The notes below the pieces were generated by a model that was given only the letters and a program-made list of their open reading frames with translations, did not search any database and was not told the origin of the DNA. From NCBI GenBank assembly GCA_002690445.1, contig NZER01000295.1, forward strand, positions 1 through 16,811: DNA of 16,811 bases. Direction: 5' to 3'. Below, piece after piece: positions 1 to 7,211 of the stretch. Numbering within the stretch: position 1 is the stretch's first letter; each line of letters begins with the position of its first letter. This DNA comes from Candidatus Pacearchaeota archaeon (GTDB lineage Archaea > Nanoarchaeota > Nanoarchaeia > Pacearchaeales > GW2011-AR1). The translations under genes were made by a program, and so were the position numbers.

Positions 1-1181
1 CCTCCAGCTAATTGTAACCCAGGACCTATAAGGTCCTTTGCTGTTAATCCAAAGAATCCTTCTGCCACTTCTTTACCTCCTGGTGTTGTTAATGATTTTG
101 CCGCCCCTGCTCCTCCTGCAAGCACTGCTCCTGCCCCCACAGGTGTTTTTGCCGCAGCCCCTACTGGGACAGTATTAGTAAAACCACTCATCCATGGAGA
201 GTCCATTACTCCTGTTGCACCAGATATAGAACCCAAGCCACCCGAACCATACCCAAATGCCCCTGTGCCTGTTGCAGCAGGGATACTTCCTAGCCCTCCT
301 GCCCCTGCTCCATAACCTGCTGCCCCTACTCCTGTTTCTGCACTAATAGCACCTAGACCACCCGAACCATACCCAAATGCCCCTGTTCCTGTCGCAGCAG
401 GGATACTGCCTAGCCCTCCTCCTGCTCCTCCTGCTGCTAACCCTCCTGTAAGTGCTGTCGCCCCTACTCCTGCTGCGGCAAAACCTAACGGAGCAATTAA
501 CGCTTTAGCCACAGGGTTTCTACCAAACCAACCCTCTTTCCTCTCTTGATGACGATACCCACCAAAAGTTTCAGCCCCCAATTGTGTAGAAGATTGTAAT
601 GTGGGAATCCTTAGTTCAATGTCTGCTGGACTTGTAGGAGCAGTACCAGGATTTTTATCTTCTAAGTACATCCTTTGTAACGGATTAGGGGGACGATAGT
701 TTATCGAGCCGGGATAACCTAATTCCTTATTCGGTAATGTCCCATAACCTTGTGCGGATGTTCTGGTAGCAGGTTTTTGAAAAGCCTCTATTTCATAATA
801 CATTTCCTCGATAGACCTACCGCTACGCAACCCATCAATTGCCATTGTCAATGATTGGTCATATAATTGAGCACGTTGTTCTGGGGTAGCATCAGGGCCA
901 AAGGAGGTAGGTTCTATTGCAACTTGAGTCGGTGAAGGAATACTAGGGGTTTGAATCCCCCCACCTAGTGATTGAGGCACTAGATCAGGAATAGGTAAGC
1001 CTGCGCTGCTCGTTCTTGCTTCATTCTGAAGTTGGTTGGCATCAGGCACATAAAAACCCCTGTCACCTTGACGTACCAGGCCACTTTCTTGTGGAGTCAG
1101 GGGAAGCCTAACATCATCATCATAAACCCAATATCTTCCATCATCGACCACGATTGTCTTACCAGCTAAGTTTCGTGCCAT
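1..1181 (-). CDS. Gly/Ala-rich virion or ejection protein, 3' end outside window
   Basis: Reading the minus strand from ATG at 1181 gives 393 uninterrupted codons to the window edge, so the C-terminus is missing. Residues 1 to about 230 are polar and proline-rich (start MARNLAGKTIVVDDGRYWVY) and look soluble. From about residue 230 the protein becomes rich in Gly and Ala. It contains imperfect 19-21 residue repeats (unit like LGSIPAATGTGAFGYGSGG at residues 257-275 and 297-315, a diverged copy at 276-296, and a partial fourth copy). The start follows the previous gene's stop by 11 bases, with a weak AGGGAA ribosome site. In P22-like phages genes at this position encode the needle and ejection proteins, and long Gly/Ala-rich segments are common in ejection or membrane-penetrating virion proteins; that role is inference from position and composition. 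I recognise no domain. Confidence 0.8.
   Translation of the reverse strand, partial: MARNLAGKTIVVDDGRYWVYDDDVRLPLTPQESGLVRQGDRGFYVPDANQLQNEARTSSAGLPIPDLVPQSLGGGIQTPSIPSPTQVAIEPTSFGPDATPEQRAQLYDQSLTMAIDGLRSGRSIEEMYYEIEAFQKPATRTSAQGYGTLPNKELGYPGSINYRPPNPLQRMYLEDKNPGTAPTSPADIELRIPTLQSSTQLGAETFGGYRHQERKEGWFGRNPVAKALIAPLGFAAAGVGATALTGGLAAGGAGGGLGSIPAATGTGAFGYGSGGLGAISAETGVGAAGYGAGAGGLGSIPAATGTGAFGYGSGGLGSISGATGVMDSPWMSGFTNTVPVGAAAKTPVGAGAVLAGGAGAAKSLTTPGGKEVAEGFFGLTAKDLIGPGLQLAG
241..420 (-). repeat. Direct repeat of 60 bp inside the Gly-rich gene
   Basis: Bases 241-300 and 361-420 differ at only three positions (57 of 60 identical) and are offset by exactly 120 bases, so the reading frame is kept. 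Each copy encodes the same residues (LGSIPAATGTGAFGYGSGG). The 60 bases between them encode a diverged version of the same unit. This looks like recent in-frame tandem duplication of an older repeat. Confidence 0.9.
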
Positions 1182-1192
1182 AATATTCCCTA

Positions 1193-2050
1193 TTAATTGT
1201 CCACTATTAATAATTCAAAATCTACTGAAACTTGCTCTGATCCAGCACTACCATTACATTCCCACCAAATATCTGTCTTGGCATTTATCGCGCTCATTGG
1301 ACTACGCGGCTCAAAAAACATAGGGGCATCAAGACCGTCAAAATGCAACTTTAATCTTGGCGGCACAAACGATGTTGTCACATCATCAAAACTCTCCCGT
1401 GTAAACATCCTAAAGTCCACCGACTTTCCCGACTCTACGGTAATTAATACACTCATCAAATACGCTGTTTTACCTATAGGAACTGACCATCCAGCATATT
1501 GCGTCTGACCCTCACCCGCCGCTATTTGAATTAATTGGTCTGTACTAGCGTTTTCAATCGTAATTGTGCCCGTGTTGTTGCCACCGTAAGCACCCGAAGA
1601 CGCAACCCAGGCTCTGTGTATTCTCCACCACGAAGCACTTGTCGCACTACTGTCGGCACCTCCGGCAAGGGTTATGGTTTCCATAAGTTCAGTAAACGTA
1701 CTATCAATGCCCTGAACAACGATTGTTTGTGCGCCAGTTCCCCCTGCCGTGTCATTGACATTGTTGCCGACAACATTAACCGTCTCTGCGGCCTCCATAA
1801 AATCTGCTGTGTCAAATGGAAGCAGACTTACATGCGCCCATGTTCCATTCGGGACGGCATCATTTCGGCCAAATTTATGAACAAGTGAGTGACCGGCTAC
1901 GTTGCCTTTCTGGACTTCTATTAGAAAATCTTGTCTACCCAAATTAAACTCCGTCCTTAACTTCTCAAGCCATGTTAGCCAAATAGGGGTGGGCCTGCCA
2001 TCACGTAAACTAAAGATTTCTTTCCGTGGAGCAGGAGGAACTGCTGTCAT
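1193..2050 (-). CDS. Beta-rich phage virion structural protein
   Basis: A 285-residue protein whose ATG overlaps the stop of the gp10-like gene (TAATG), suggesting translational coupling. Its N-terminal part has the stretch KGNVAGHSLVHKFGRNDAVP (residues 48-67). The middle is a Ser/Thr/Gly/Val-rich beta segment (TIVVQGIDSTF, GTITIENASTDQLIQIAAG). The end, with SVDFELLIVDN, matches a pattern I associate with conserved phage structural proteins of unknown exact role. It has no signal peptide, membrane segment or enzyme motif. It occupies the place of gp26 (tail needle) in the P22 order, but the sequence is not coiled coil, so I do not call it a needle. A neck, fibre or tail-appendage protein is the likely class. 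Confidence 0.75.
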   Translation of the reverse strand: MTAVPPAPRKEIFSLRDGRPTPIWLTWLEKLRTEFNLGRQDFLIEVQKGNVAGHSLVHKFGRNDAVPNGTWAHVSLLPFDTADFMEAAETVNVVGNNVNDTAGGTGAQTIVVQGIDSTFTELMETITLAGGADSSATSASWWRIHRAWVASSGAYGGNNTGTITIENASTDQLIQIAAGEGQTQYAGWSVPIGKTAYLMSVLITVESGKSVDFRMFTRESFDDVTTSFVPPRLKLHFDGLDAPMFFEPRSPMSAINAKTDIWWECNGSAGSEQVSVDFELLIVDN

Positions 2051-3477
2051 TACACCTCCCCTACTGTAGCATCAAGCATAGCTCCTACAATCACCCTTCT
2101 AACGGGGTCTGTTATAGTTTCCCGGTATATCCTGTTTCTACTCCTGCCCAACCTGTTCCAGTATGTCCTCTTGGTATATTCCCCTATCTTACCCAAAGAC
2201 TTCCAATGCTCATTGCTATAGGTTTGCCCTCCATCATCAGACCAATCAAGGACCACTATAGGGTCTACACCCTGCCCCTTTACAAGACCTACCCCTGATT
2301 GGTGATCTATTTCAAGCCTGTCCGTGAACACCAACTTTCTATCAGAATGTATTACCTGACATTGCCTGATAGCCTTTATAATTTCCCCATCATCTGTGAA
2401 GGTGTCCAGGTCCAGTTCGTATATTTTACCGTTAGCATGATCCCCTACCAATCTCTTGTTATCAAAGAAAGCATAACAATTTCCCCTCCATCTATTGTCA
2501 TACGGAGTAGGATAACTTGCCCTTTCGTGCCATTCGTCAGTAGAAACGTCATATACCCATGTTGCATTGCCTGTAGGGAAAGTCAGAACGTAAAAGGTGT
2601 GTCCCTCCTGAATGTAGGTATAGCCTATAGCATCAGCGAAGGTGCTGTACTTTGCCCATTGAAAATGAATCTGTGGGGTAGATATTATCTGAGGCACATA
2701 ACCCACGGCCCTTCTTGCCATACCCTGCTCATCAAGCCAGAATATAGTATTATCCTCTCTTGCTATCGATGCTGCTGCTCCACATCCTCTTTGTATAATA
2801 TCGTCTATTTTCCTGCCAAAAGGAAAAGATGTGGTAAATTCCCTGTACCAAACCTCTGTTGTAGCAGTCCCGAAAAACCATATTTCTCTATGGTCTGATA
2901 TACACGATACAAGGTCATCTTCCTCTCCTGCCGTACTCTCAAAGTCAAGGGCATCCCAATCAGTACCGTCAAACGATTTAGAAATAAAAAACTTCTGTGT
3001 GCCTGCCTCTGTAACTATAAAGAACCCATCCTGAAAGGTAAGCGAGCTGGCATCTGGAAAGTCAGGGTCTGTTATAACCCCAAATACCTCTGTGCTTTGG
3101 TTGTATATATATCCTTTGTTATCACTTCCATCGACAATCATTAATTGATTGCCTGTCACTCCATTATCTGCCATCCAAATGTTCCCTGACGAACTACCCA
3201 GAGTGCCTAATGATGTTAGAACCCCTCCCGTTGTAGATTTAAACACCTTTGACCCTATAACAGCATAAAGGGAATCCCCAAATACATGCATTTTCCTTAC
3301 GGTAGCAACACGGTTGGAATTGGCAAACCCCACCAACCCCGGAGTACCAATAAGAGCTTTAGGACTTTTACCCTCTTTATTATCAAGCTCAAGGTAATAA
3401 TTGATTGTACGTTGGGCGTTTAGGTCTGATGACCTGCCGGTGTAGCTGCCGCCCAAAAAAGGAAAAAGGATACCCAT
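2050..3477 (-). CDS. P22 gp10-like packaged-DNA stabilisation / tail hub protein
   Basis: A 475-residue protein when started at ATG 3477 (MGILFPFLGGSYTGRS). This start lies after the upstream gene's stop and has GAGGAT 7 bases before it; an ATG 20 codons earlier would overlap the neighbour and is less likely. The N-terminus has the gp10-type pattern of a short lead, SSDLNAQRTINYYLE, then LIGTPGLVGF, followed by beta-propeller-like repeats (FGDSLYAVIGSKVF, IWFFGTATTEVWY, IFWLDEQG). In P22, gp10 binds below gp4 on the portal, seals the channel after packaging and carries the tail needle. Length is close to P22 gp10 (about 470). It follows the gp4-like gene directly, as in P22. Family assignment is from recall of the motif pattern, not from a search. 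Confidence 0.87.
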   Translation of the reverse strand: MGILFPFLGGSYTGRSSDLNAQRTINYYLELDNKEGKSPKALIGTPGLVGFANSNRVATVRKMHVFGDSLYAVIGSKVFKSTTGGVLTSLGTLGSSSGNIWMADNGVTGNQLMIVDGSDNKGYIYNQSTEVFGVITDPDFPDASSLTFQDGFFIVTEAGTQKFFISKSFDGTDWDALDFESTAGEEDDLVSCISDHREIWFFGTATTEVWYREFTTSFPFGRKIDDIIQRGCGAAASIAREDNTIFWLDEQGMARRAVGYVPQIISTPQIHFQWAKYSTFADAIGYTYIQEGHTFYVLTFPTGNATWVYDVSTDEWHERASYPTPYDNRWRGNCYAFFDNKRLVGDHANGKIYELDLDTFTDDGEIIKAIRQCQVIHSDRKLVFTDRLEIDHQSGVGLVKGQGVDPIVVLDWSDDGGQTYSNEHWKSLGKIGEYTKRTYWNRLGRSRNRIYRETITDPVRRVIVGAMLDATVGEV

Positions 3478-3493
3478 TAATCTATCCTCTGCC

Positions 3494-4195
3494 CTAATTA
3501 CCCAGGGCAAACTCAATATAAGTGTCTTCCCGGTCAAAGTTCATAAGGGTGTTCCTGTATTGTTCTGCTTTTAAAAGAAGTGTTTGGGGTGGGTCTTTTC
3601 TCCAATATTCAGGGTAAACGTCCACCGCAAGGTTGAATATTAAAGCTCTCAGCCATTCAGCAGGTAGGTCAGGGTCATTAGCAAGTGAATCAAAATCTTC
3701 CACCGTAGTTCTTGCGGTCACCCTTATATCATCATCAGAAGAAGTCCCAAGCACAGGCCAGATAAAGAACGTGCCTGTAGTTAATAACGGTTCATAGTAA
3801 AACTGTGTAGGGATACCCGTTGCCGATTTAAGAGGTTGGTCAAAGTATTCCTGCCTTGACCATTTAATCATAGGCATTTCTGTATCAGAATCAGCAGAGT
3901 GATACCGAGCCTCTATGATTTCAAGGGGGGCAGCAGTCGTAAAATTGACACCACCAATACCAAAAAGATAAGATTCCTGGTCAACCACAAGGGTAACTGT
4001 TTCCCTGTCCTGTAGCCACAATACCAACCCTTCAGCCTGCCATGCCTTTACCATAATGTTTAAGGCTTCAAGGGCATCTGCTCTTTCCGATGCTTCAGGA
4101 GTTTCCCCTGTGGCAATAGCCCCTATTTTACGCAAGGCTGAATCTATGATTTCGTTTGCAGTACGGTTGTAATTTGCTGAACCTGAAGTTGCCAT
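3494..4195 (-). CDS. P22 gp4-like tail accessory factor (head-to-tail adaptor)
   Basis: A 233-residue protein beginning MATSGSANYNRTANEIIDSA, followed by LRKIGAIATGE and ALNIMVKAWQAEGLVLWLQD (residues about 44-63). That arrangement is typical of gp4-like adaptors, which attach to the portal after packaging. A central beta part (DRETVTLVVDQESYLF) and the C-terminal helix region (DLPAEWLRALIFNLAVDVYP) also fit. P22 gp4 is 166 residues; this longer version resembles adaptors of many environmental podoviruses. The ATG lies 3 bases after the stop of the upstream 45-residue gene. P22 gp4 also has peptidoglycan hydrolase activity; I see no basis for claiming it here. Confidence 0.85.
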   Translation of the reverse strand: MATSGSANYNRTANEIIDSALRKIGAIATGETPEASERADALEALNIMVKAWQAEGLVLWLQDRETVTLVVDQESYLFGIGGVNFTTAAPLEIIEARYHSADSDTEMPMIKWSRQEYFDQPLKSATGIPTQFYYEPLLTTGTFFIWPVLGTSSDDDIRVTARTTVEDFDSLANDPDLPAEWLRALIFNLAVDVYPEYWRKDPPQTLLLKAEQYRNTLMNFDREDTYIEFALGN

Positions 4196-4198
4196 AGT

Positions 4199-4336
4199 TT
4201 AGTACCCGGGGTTATGCTTGTAATATTTCCTGTGAGGATTAGATTTTTCCTTCTTTTTCATCGTAGTGCCTTTAAGTTTACTCACCTTTGATTGCAGTTT
4301 TGTTAGGTTTAGTCGCACCACTCCTGAACCTGCCAT
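4199..4336 (-). CDS. Small basic hypothetical protein, 45 aa
   Basis: An ATG at 4336 is preceded by a near-perfect ribosome site (AAGGAGGACAAACA) and opens 45 codons ending TAC TAA at 4199, 3 bases before the adaptor gene. The peptide starts MAGSGVVRLNLTKLQSKVSK. Its C-terminal half is Lys/His/Tyr-rich (KKKEKSNPH, then RKYYKHNPGY). It fills the gap between two structural genes exactly, and its ribosome site matches those of the capsid-block genes, so I take it as a real gene. Function unknown; a small virion or assembly factor is possible. Confidence 0.72.
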   Translation of the reverse strand: MAGSGVVRLNLTKLQSKVSKLKGTTMKKKEKSNPHRKYYKHNPGY

Positions 4337-4352
4337 TGTTTGTCCTCCTTAT

Positions 4353-4853
4353 TTAGAGATCATCCGCAGACACCTCGTTAGTTGACAAATAATGCGCTGA
4401 ACCATCGTCACCTTTATACACAGTGTTTCCACTTGCCACATCATCCCGTAATGCTTCCAGCATAGTTACAACCGCACCTACCGGGTCACCGTCAACAGTA
4501 TTCCATTGGACCAATGCATCATCCAAGGTAACTCCTATAGCGTCACCATCAGCTACATTGGTTACGTCAGTTAGGGTTACAGTAAATCCACCCCTTGAAG
4601 ATGCAGCACTTGTTGTTGTGGTATTGTCTATTGCAGAATCTATTGTAGGCCGGGGTTCATAAACAGCCTGGTGGTCTTTCACACCCTTTACAAAGTCTTG
4701 AGGATGCCTGGGTTCCCAATCCCGTTTATTAACCCATACACCATCCCATTGCTTTCGCATATCGGATTGACGGTAATCTTCTCCCGTTAGATCACAGCGA
4801 TACCAAGGGTTTCCAGGCTTATATCCTGCGTTTCTGGTATGACCCCAAGACAT
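4353..4853 (-). CDS. Conserved phage structural-region protein (WEPRHPQDF motif)
   Basis: A 166-residue protein from ATG 4853, which has AAAAGGGG 7 bases upstream; a TTG two codons earlier is less likely because the AAAAGGGG then ends directly at it. Residues about 17-60 carry YRCDLTGEDYRQSDMRKQWD, then GVWVNKRDWEPRHPQDFVKG. This pattern recurs in small phage proteins encoded near head genes. The rest (GGFTVTLTDVTNVADGD onward) is Thr/Val/Asp-rich and beta-like. Only one cysteine is present, so it does not form the CxxC zinc site seen in relatives as I remember them. Its position between the capsid block and the adaptor gene suggests a head-completion or decoration role, which is inference. 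Confidence 0.78.
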   Translation of the reverse strand: MSWGHTRNAGYKPGNPWYRCDLTGEDYRQSDMRKQWDGVWVNKRDWEPRHPQDFVKGVKDHQAVYEPRPTIDSAIDNTTTTSAASSRGGFTVTLTDVTNVADGDAIGVTLDDALVQWNTVDGDPVGAVVTMLEALRDDVASGNTVYKGDDGSAHYLSTNEVSADDL

Positions 4854-4867
4854 ATTCAACCCCTTTT

Positions 4868-4889
4868 CCCCCTGCCGAAGCAGAGGGGG
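4868..4889 (-). other. Intercistronic GC hairpin with UUCG loop
   Basis: On the minus strand CCCCC-TC-TGC pairs with GCA-GGGGG around a TTCG tetraloop, with a two-base bulge. It sits between the exported-protein gene and the next gene. It is followed by GAAAAGGGG (a ribosome site), not by a U run, so it is not a rho-independent terminator. It may stabilise or process the mRNA. Confidence 0.6.
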
Positions 4890-4896
4890 TTAAAGG

Positions 4897-5622
4897 TTAA
4901 GGAGCAATGCTTCCTGAGTGCAAGAAAACAGCACTTGTCGCTGATTTGTCAACCAATATCCATTCTCCCATGTCTCCGACAGAGTTGATATTGTAAGAAC
5001 CCACAACGCCGGTTGTTACGACTGAAGACCCTGACTCCGCCATTCCTGTCATATTTTGACTTCCTACTGCCAAGGCATTACCCCTAAACACAGTAGTGCC
5101 AGCCAATGGGGCAGGCCAAACCTGGATAGTAAATGCTATTGGAGTAGCACTCGTACCGGAATCACCTTGTGCCCAAATAACTTTTGACGTGGTAAAATGA
5201 CTATCGCCATCAGCTAACGGTAAATGAAGAGTAACCCCACCTACCGTAGTAAATGCCACCGATCCGTTGGAATTTGCCAGACCAATTGGGTCAACAACAT
5301 AAGTCTTTCCTGCCTCCATCTGCCAGTAAGATGATCCAGATGCCGCACCACTCCATGTGCTAAAGGCAGTAATGGAGCTAAGTTCAACTATATTTTCCTG
5401 GTTTACCCTACCAGCATTATCAACACTGAACACGGTCGTACCGGTAGGATTTTCAACCTGAATCAGATGTGGCTGAATATCTGACCTGTGGGGAGTAATC
5501 TTAATGCCCCCCCTATAGTGTGAACCTTTATACCTACTTTGCGCTTCTACATTTTGTACTGCAACAACCAACCCTACAAGGCATACAAGCAAGATGGTTC
5601 CTGCTTTTTTCCATTTAAACAT
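4897..5622 (-). CDS. Exported beta-rich protein encoded next to the capsid gene
   Basis: A 241-residue protein with strong ribosome site AAGGAGGACAAT before ATG 5622. The N-terminus is a textbook Sec signal peptide: basic n-region (K3, K5, K6), hydrophobic core ILLVCLVGLVVAV (residues 10-22), and a VEA-QS site predicting cleavage after residue 27. The single Cys in the core is not in a lipobox. The mature part is Ser/Thr/Gly/Val-rich, with FSVDNAGRVNQENIVELSS (about residues 65-83) resembling the pattern of phage fibre or head-decoration domains, then beta strands to the end. It is encoded immediately after the major capsid gene, flanked by GC hairpins. Proteins at this site are usually cytoplasmic decoration or head-fibre proteins, so a Sec signal is unexpected. 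Function unknown. Confidence 0.8.
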   Translation of the reverse strand: MFKWKKAGTILLVCLVGLVVAVQNVEAQSRYKGSHYRGGIKITPHRSDIQPHLIQVENPTGTTVFSVDNAGRVNQENIVELSSITAFSTWSGAASGSSYWQMEAGKTYVVDPIGLANSNGSVAFTTVGGVTLHLPLADGDSHFTTSKVIWAQGDSGTSATPIAFTIQVWPAPLAGTTVFRGNALAVGSQNMTGMAESGSSVVTTGVVGSYNINSVGDMGEWILVDKSATSAVFLHSGSIAP

Positions 5623-5639
5623 ATTGTCCTCCTTGTGTA

Positions 5640-5659
5640 CTCCCCCAGTTAAGGGGGAG
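5640..5659 (-). other. Intercistronic hairpin after the capsid gene
   Basis: A perfect 7-bp stem, CTCCCCC with GGGGGAG around a 6-base loop, lies 12 bases after the capsid stop codon. On the minus strand it is followed by TACACAAGGAGG, with no U run. It is a candidate mRNA-stability or processing element between two highly translated genes. Confidence 0.6.
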
Positions 5660-5671
5660 ACAGATTAGTTG

Positions 5672-6538
5672 TTACGCCCCTGCCGACATGTATAGACCGC
5701 GTGGATCTGTCCATCCGACACTGAACCTTTTCTGGCACTTTGCCAGAGCGTTGTCGGTTGCGAAGTCATTGTCTTTCCTGAACACCTTATCCTTCCTTAA
5801 CATATACGTCATACCGTGAGGGCAATTAGTACGGATAAAGAAAGCATCGGTATCATTGAAGTAATGATTGATGAACGGACCTTCAGGAATAGCATTGGTG
5901 GATTTAAGAACATTAGTGGCATTATTCGCAGTATCGTTCTGGAGCACTGATCGTAATATCCTGTTAGCCTCAAACCAATCGTTGCGGTGAACCTGAATAC
6001 TCTTAGGAGTGAGGGATATTTTCAATCCCCTGTCGTTGGTTGCACCCATGATCTGAATGCACAAGTCCTCTATCGCAGTTTCGGAAATGTCCGCAGCAGG
6101 CGAAAGAATGTTACTAAAGGTTCCCGCCTTGGTAGGATGAGAAGCGTTACCCAGGCTAACTCCGTCACCACCTGTGTAGGAATTATTGGTAGCTCGGTTA
6201 TAGACATTGGCGCACACGGTTTCCTCTGTCTGCCTTAGAGAAAACGCTGAAGCCTCTGCCCTTCGCATGGAGACAACTTCGTATAAGTTATCGTCCATTT
6301 CTTCTTCGGTTACAATATATCCTATTGCATAGACAACATGGACATACCTTTTCACATATCCCTGACTTTCCGAGTCAAATATTACAGACTGACCTTGAAC
6401 CTTTACAGGTGCAAGCCCAAAGCCCGTAACTAGAACGTCTTCTTCATAGTTCTGTCGTGAAGCATCGGATATGTCAAACCCAAAGGGGTACTCCATTGGG
6501 TGTTCATCATATACTCTCCCAAACCATGCATGTACGCC
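5672..6538 (-). CDS. Major capsid protein, exon 2 (residues 17-304)
   Basis: This is the main part of an HK97-fold type major capsid protein: after splicing it gives 288 of 304 residues. It begins GVHAWFGRVYDEHPMEY, continues FEEDVL-like NYEEDVLVTGFGLAPVK, has TGGDGVSLGNASHPTKAG in the middle (about spliced residues 138-155), IPEGPFINHYFNDTDAFFIR, and ends RFSVGWTDPRGLYMSAGA. These are the landmarks I know from podovirus and Mu-like capsid proteins. Read alone the frame opens only at a TTG with no ribosome site and would lack the usual N-terminal lead. That lead (ending ALWP) is found upstream at 7212..7259 beyond a group I intron, and joining at 7212/6538 restores LWPGVHAWFG in frame. Placed after the scaffold and accessory genes as expected. 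Confidence 0.9.
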   Translation of the reverse strand, partial: GVHAWFGRVYDEHPMEYPFGFDISDASRQNYEEDVLVTGFGLAPVKVQGQSVIFDSESQGYVKRYVHVVYAIGYIVTEEEMDDNLYEVVSMRRAEASAFSLRQTEETVCANVYNRATNNSYTGGDGVSLGNASHPTKAGTFSNILSPAADISETAIEDLCIQIMGATNDRGLKISLTPKSIQVHRNDWFEANRILRSVLQNDTANNATNVLKSTNAIPEGPFINHYFNDTDAFFIRTNCPHGMTYMLRKDKVFRKDNDFATDNALAKCQKRFSVGWTDPRGLYMSAGA

Positions 6539-7211
6539 CGCGTTATTCAAGCAATCACGCTACTGATTGCCCCGTTCCGAAGAACTGCTGTGTGTTACCA
6601 CACAGGCTAGACCATATCTTTACCCTATACGAGCTACAGGGTATGCGCCGTTTCCACCCGGCTTCGGGTGTACGAGGTTTCCCTCTGGTCGTTGAGCCTT
6701 TCCAATAATACAAATCCCTTGTGGTGATGTTGTGTCCCTTTGAGGGTTGCGAGCAAAAGACATCGGACCAAGTATTTTTTCGTCCTTTTAACTTTGCCCT
6801 AATCTTTTTTTTAGTTTTATCAGAAACAATATCACCACCACAAGTCATATTATAACCATGATTAAAGGAATTGAATTTTTTGATGTGAAAGATTTCCAAA
6901 TCAGGCAAATCTTTCTTATCATCAACATGACAAATAGGTTCTATTGAGAAATTTGCAATTCCATATTTTCTCATGGCTTGATACAACTTATGGTCTCGTT
7001 CACCAAGGTTAAACCTGCATACATGCTCACGCCACCTTTGCCTTATTCCTTGAGTGGTAAGGCCAACGTAAACCGTTTCGTTCACTTCATTTGTTATTGT
7101 ATATATGCAGTTTTTCATATTATGGACTTGGTTGCTGATTGTCCCTTTGGGAGTTTCCAGCAGTTAAACGCATTATCATTATATGTTTCCATATAACGGC
7201 CCTTATTGCAA
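6539..7211 (-). ncRNA. Group I intron (subgroup IA type) interrupting the capsid gene
   Basis: The 673-nt intron can be folded by eye. P1: exon GGCCT (7216-7212) with guide GGGCC (7202-7198), putting U.G at the 5' splice site. P2: TTATATG-GAAA-CATATAA (7196-7179). P3: ATGCG (7173-7169) with CGCAT (6647-6643). P4: TGCTG (7162-7158) with CAGCA (7137-7133). P5: TCCC-AAA-GGGA (7152-7142). P6: 7126-7118 with 6710-6701. P7: GACCA (6690-6686) with TGGTC (6614-6610). P7.1: GAGG-GAAA-CCTC (6685-6674). P7.2: CACCCG-AAGC-CGGGTG (6670-6655). P8: ACCCT (6642-6638) with AGGGT (6626-6622). P9: CTGTGTG-GTAA-CACACAG (6605-6588). P9.1: GTTC-TTCG-GAAC (6585-6574). P9.2: GCAATCA with TGATTGC (6570-6551). The terminal G is 6539. 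P7.1/P7.2 hairpins define subgroup IA. Unspliced RNA hits TAA two codons after the splice site. No clear P10 pairing was found. Confidence 0.93.
6555..7118 (-). CDS. Intron-encoded GIY-YIG homing endonuclease
   Basis: A 187-residue protein starting in the intron's P6 stem. The GIY-YIG nuclease domain fills residues 1-94: IYTI (5-8), VYVGLT (16-21), R28, H32, H43, E75 and N90 in GYN. These match the catalytic set known for T4 I-TevI (Y6, Y17, R27, H31, H40, E75, N90) nearly residue for residue. A NUMOD3-like DNA-binding motif, SDKTKKKIRAKLKGRKN (99-115), follows. Residues from about 133 on are encoded by the ribozyme's P6', P7, P3' and P8-P9.2 elements and have low-complexity character, so the working protein may need only the first 120 or so. 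No Shine-Dalgarno lies at a normal distance before the ATG, as in T4 intron genes, whose translation is restrained. It would cut intronless capsid alleles to spread the intron. Confidence 0.9.
   Translation of the reverse strand: MKNCIYTITNEVNETVYVGLTTQGIRQRWREHVCRFNLGERDHKLYQAMRKYGIANFSIEPICHVDDKKDLPDLEIFHIKKFNSFNHGYNMTCGGDIVSDKTKKKIRAKLKGRKNTWSDVFCSQPSKGHNITTRDLYYWKGSTTRGKPRTPEAGWKRRIPCSSYRVKIWSSLCGNTQQFFGTGQSVA

Noticed and set aside
1197..4662. Several plus-strand frames of 80-200 codons
   Set aside because: All lie opposite well-supported minus-strand genes, lack ribosome sites and have Ser/Cys/Pro-rich composition typical of antisense frames.
5672..6550. Capsid gene starting at TTG 6550 (residues MNNAG)
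   Set aside because: No ribosome site there, and the first codons are the end of the intron; the upstream exon restores the expected N-terminus in frame.
6539..7211. Insertion that disrupts the capsid gene (pseudogene or frameshift)
   Set aside because: The inserted DNA has all group I helices and a precise in-frame junction with a U.G splice site, so splicing explains it better than damage.
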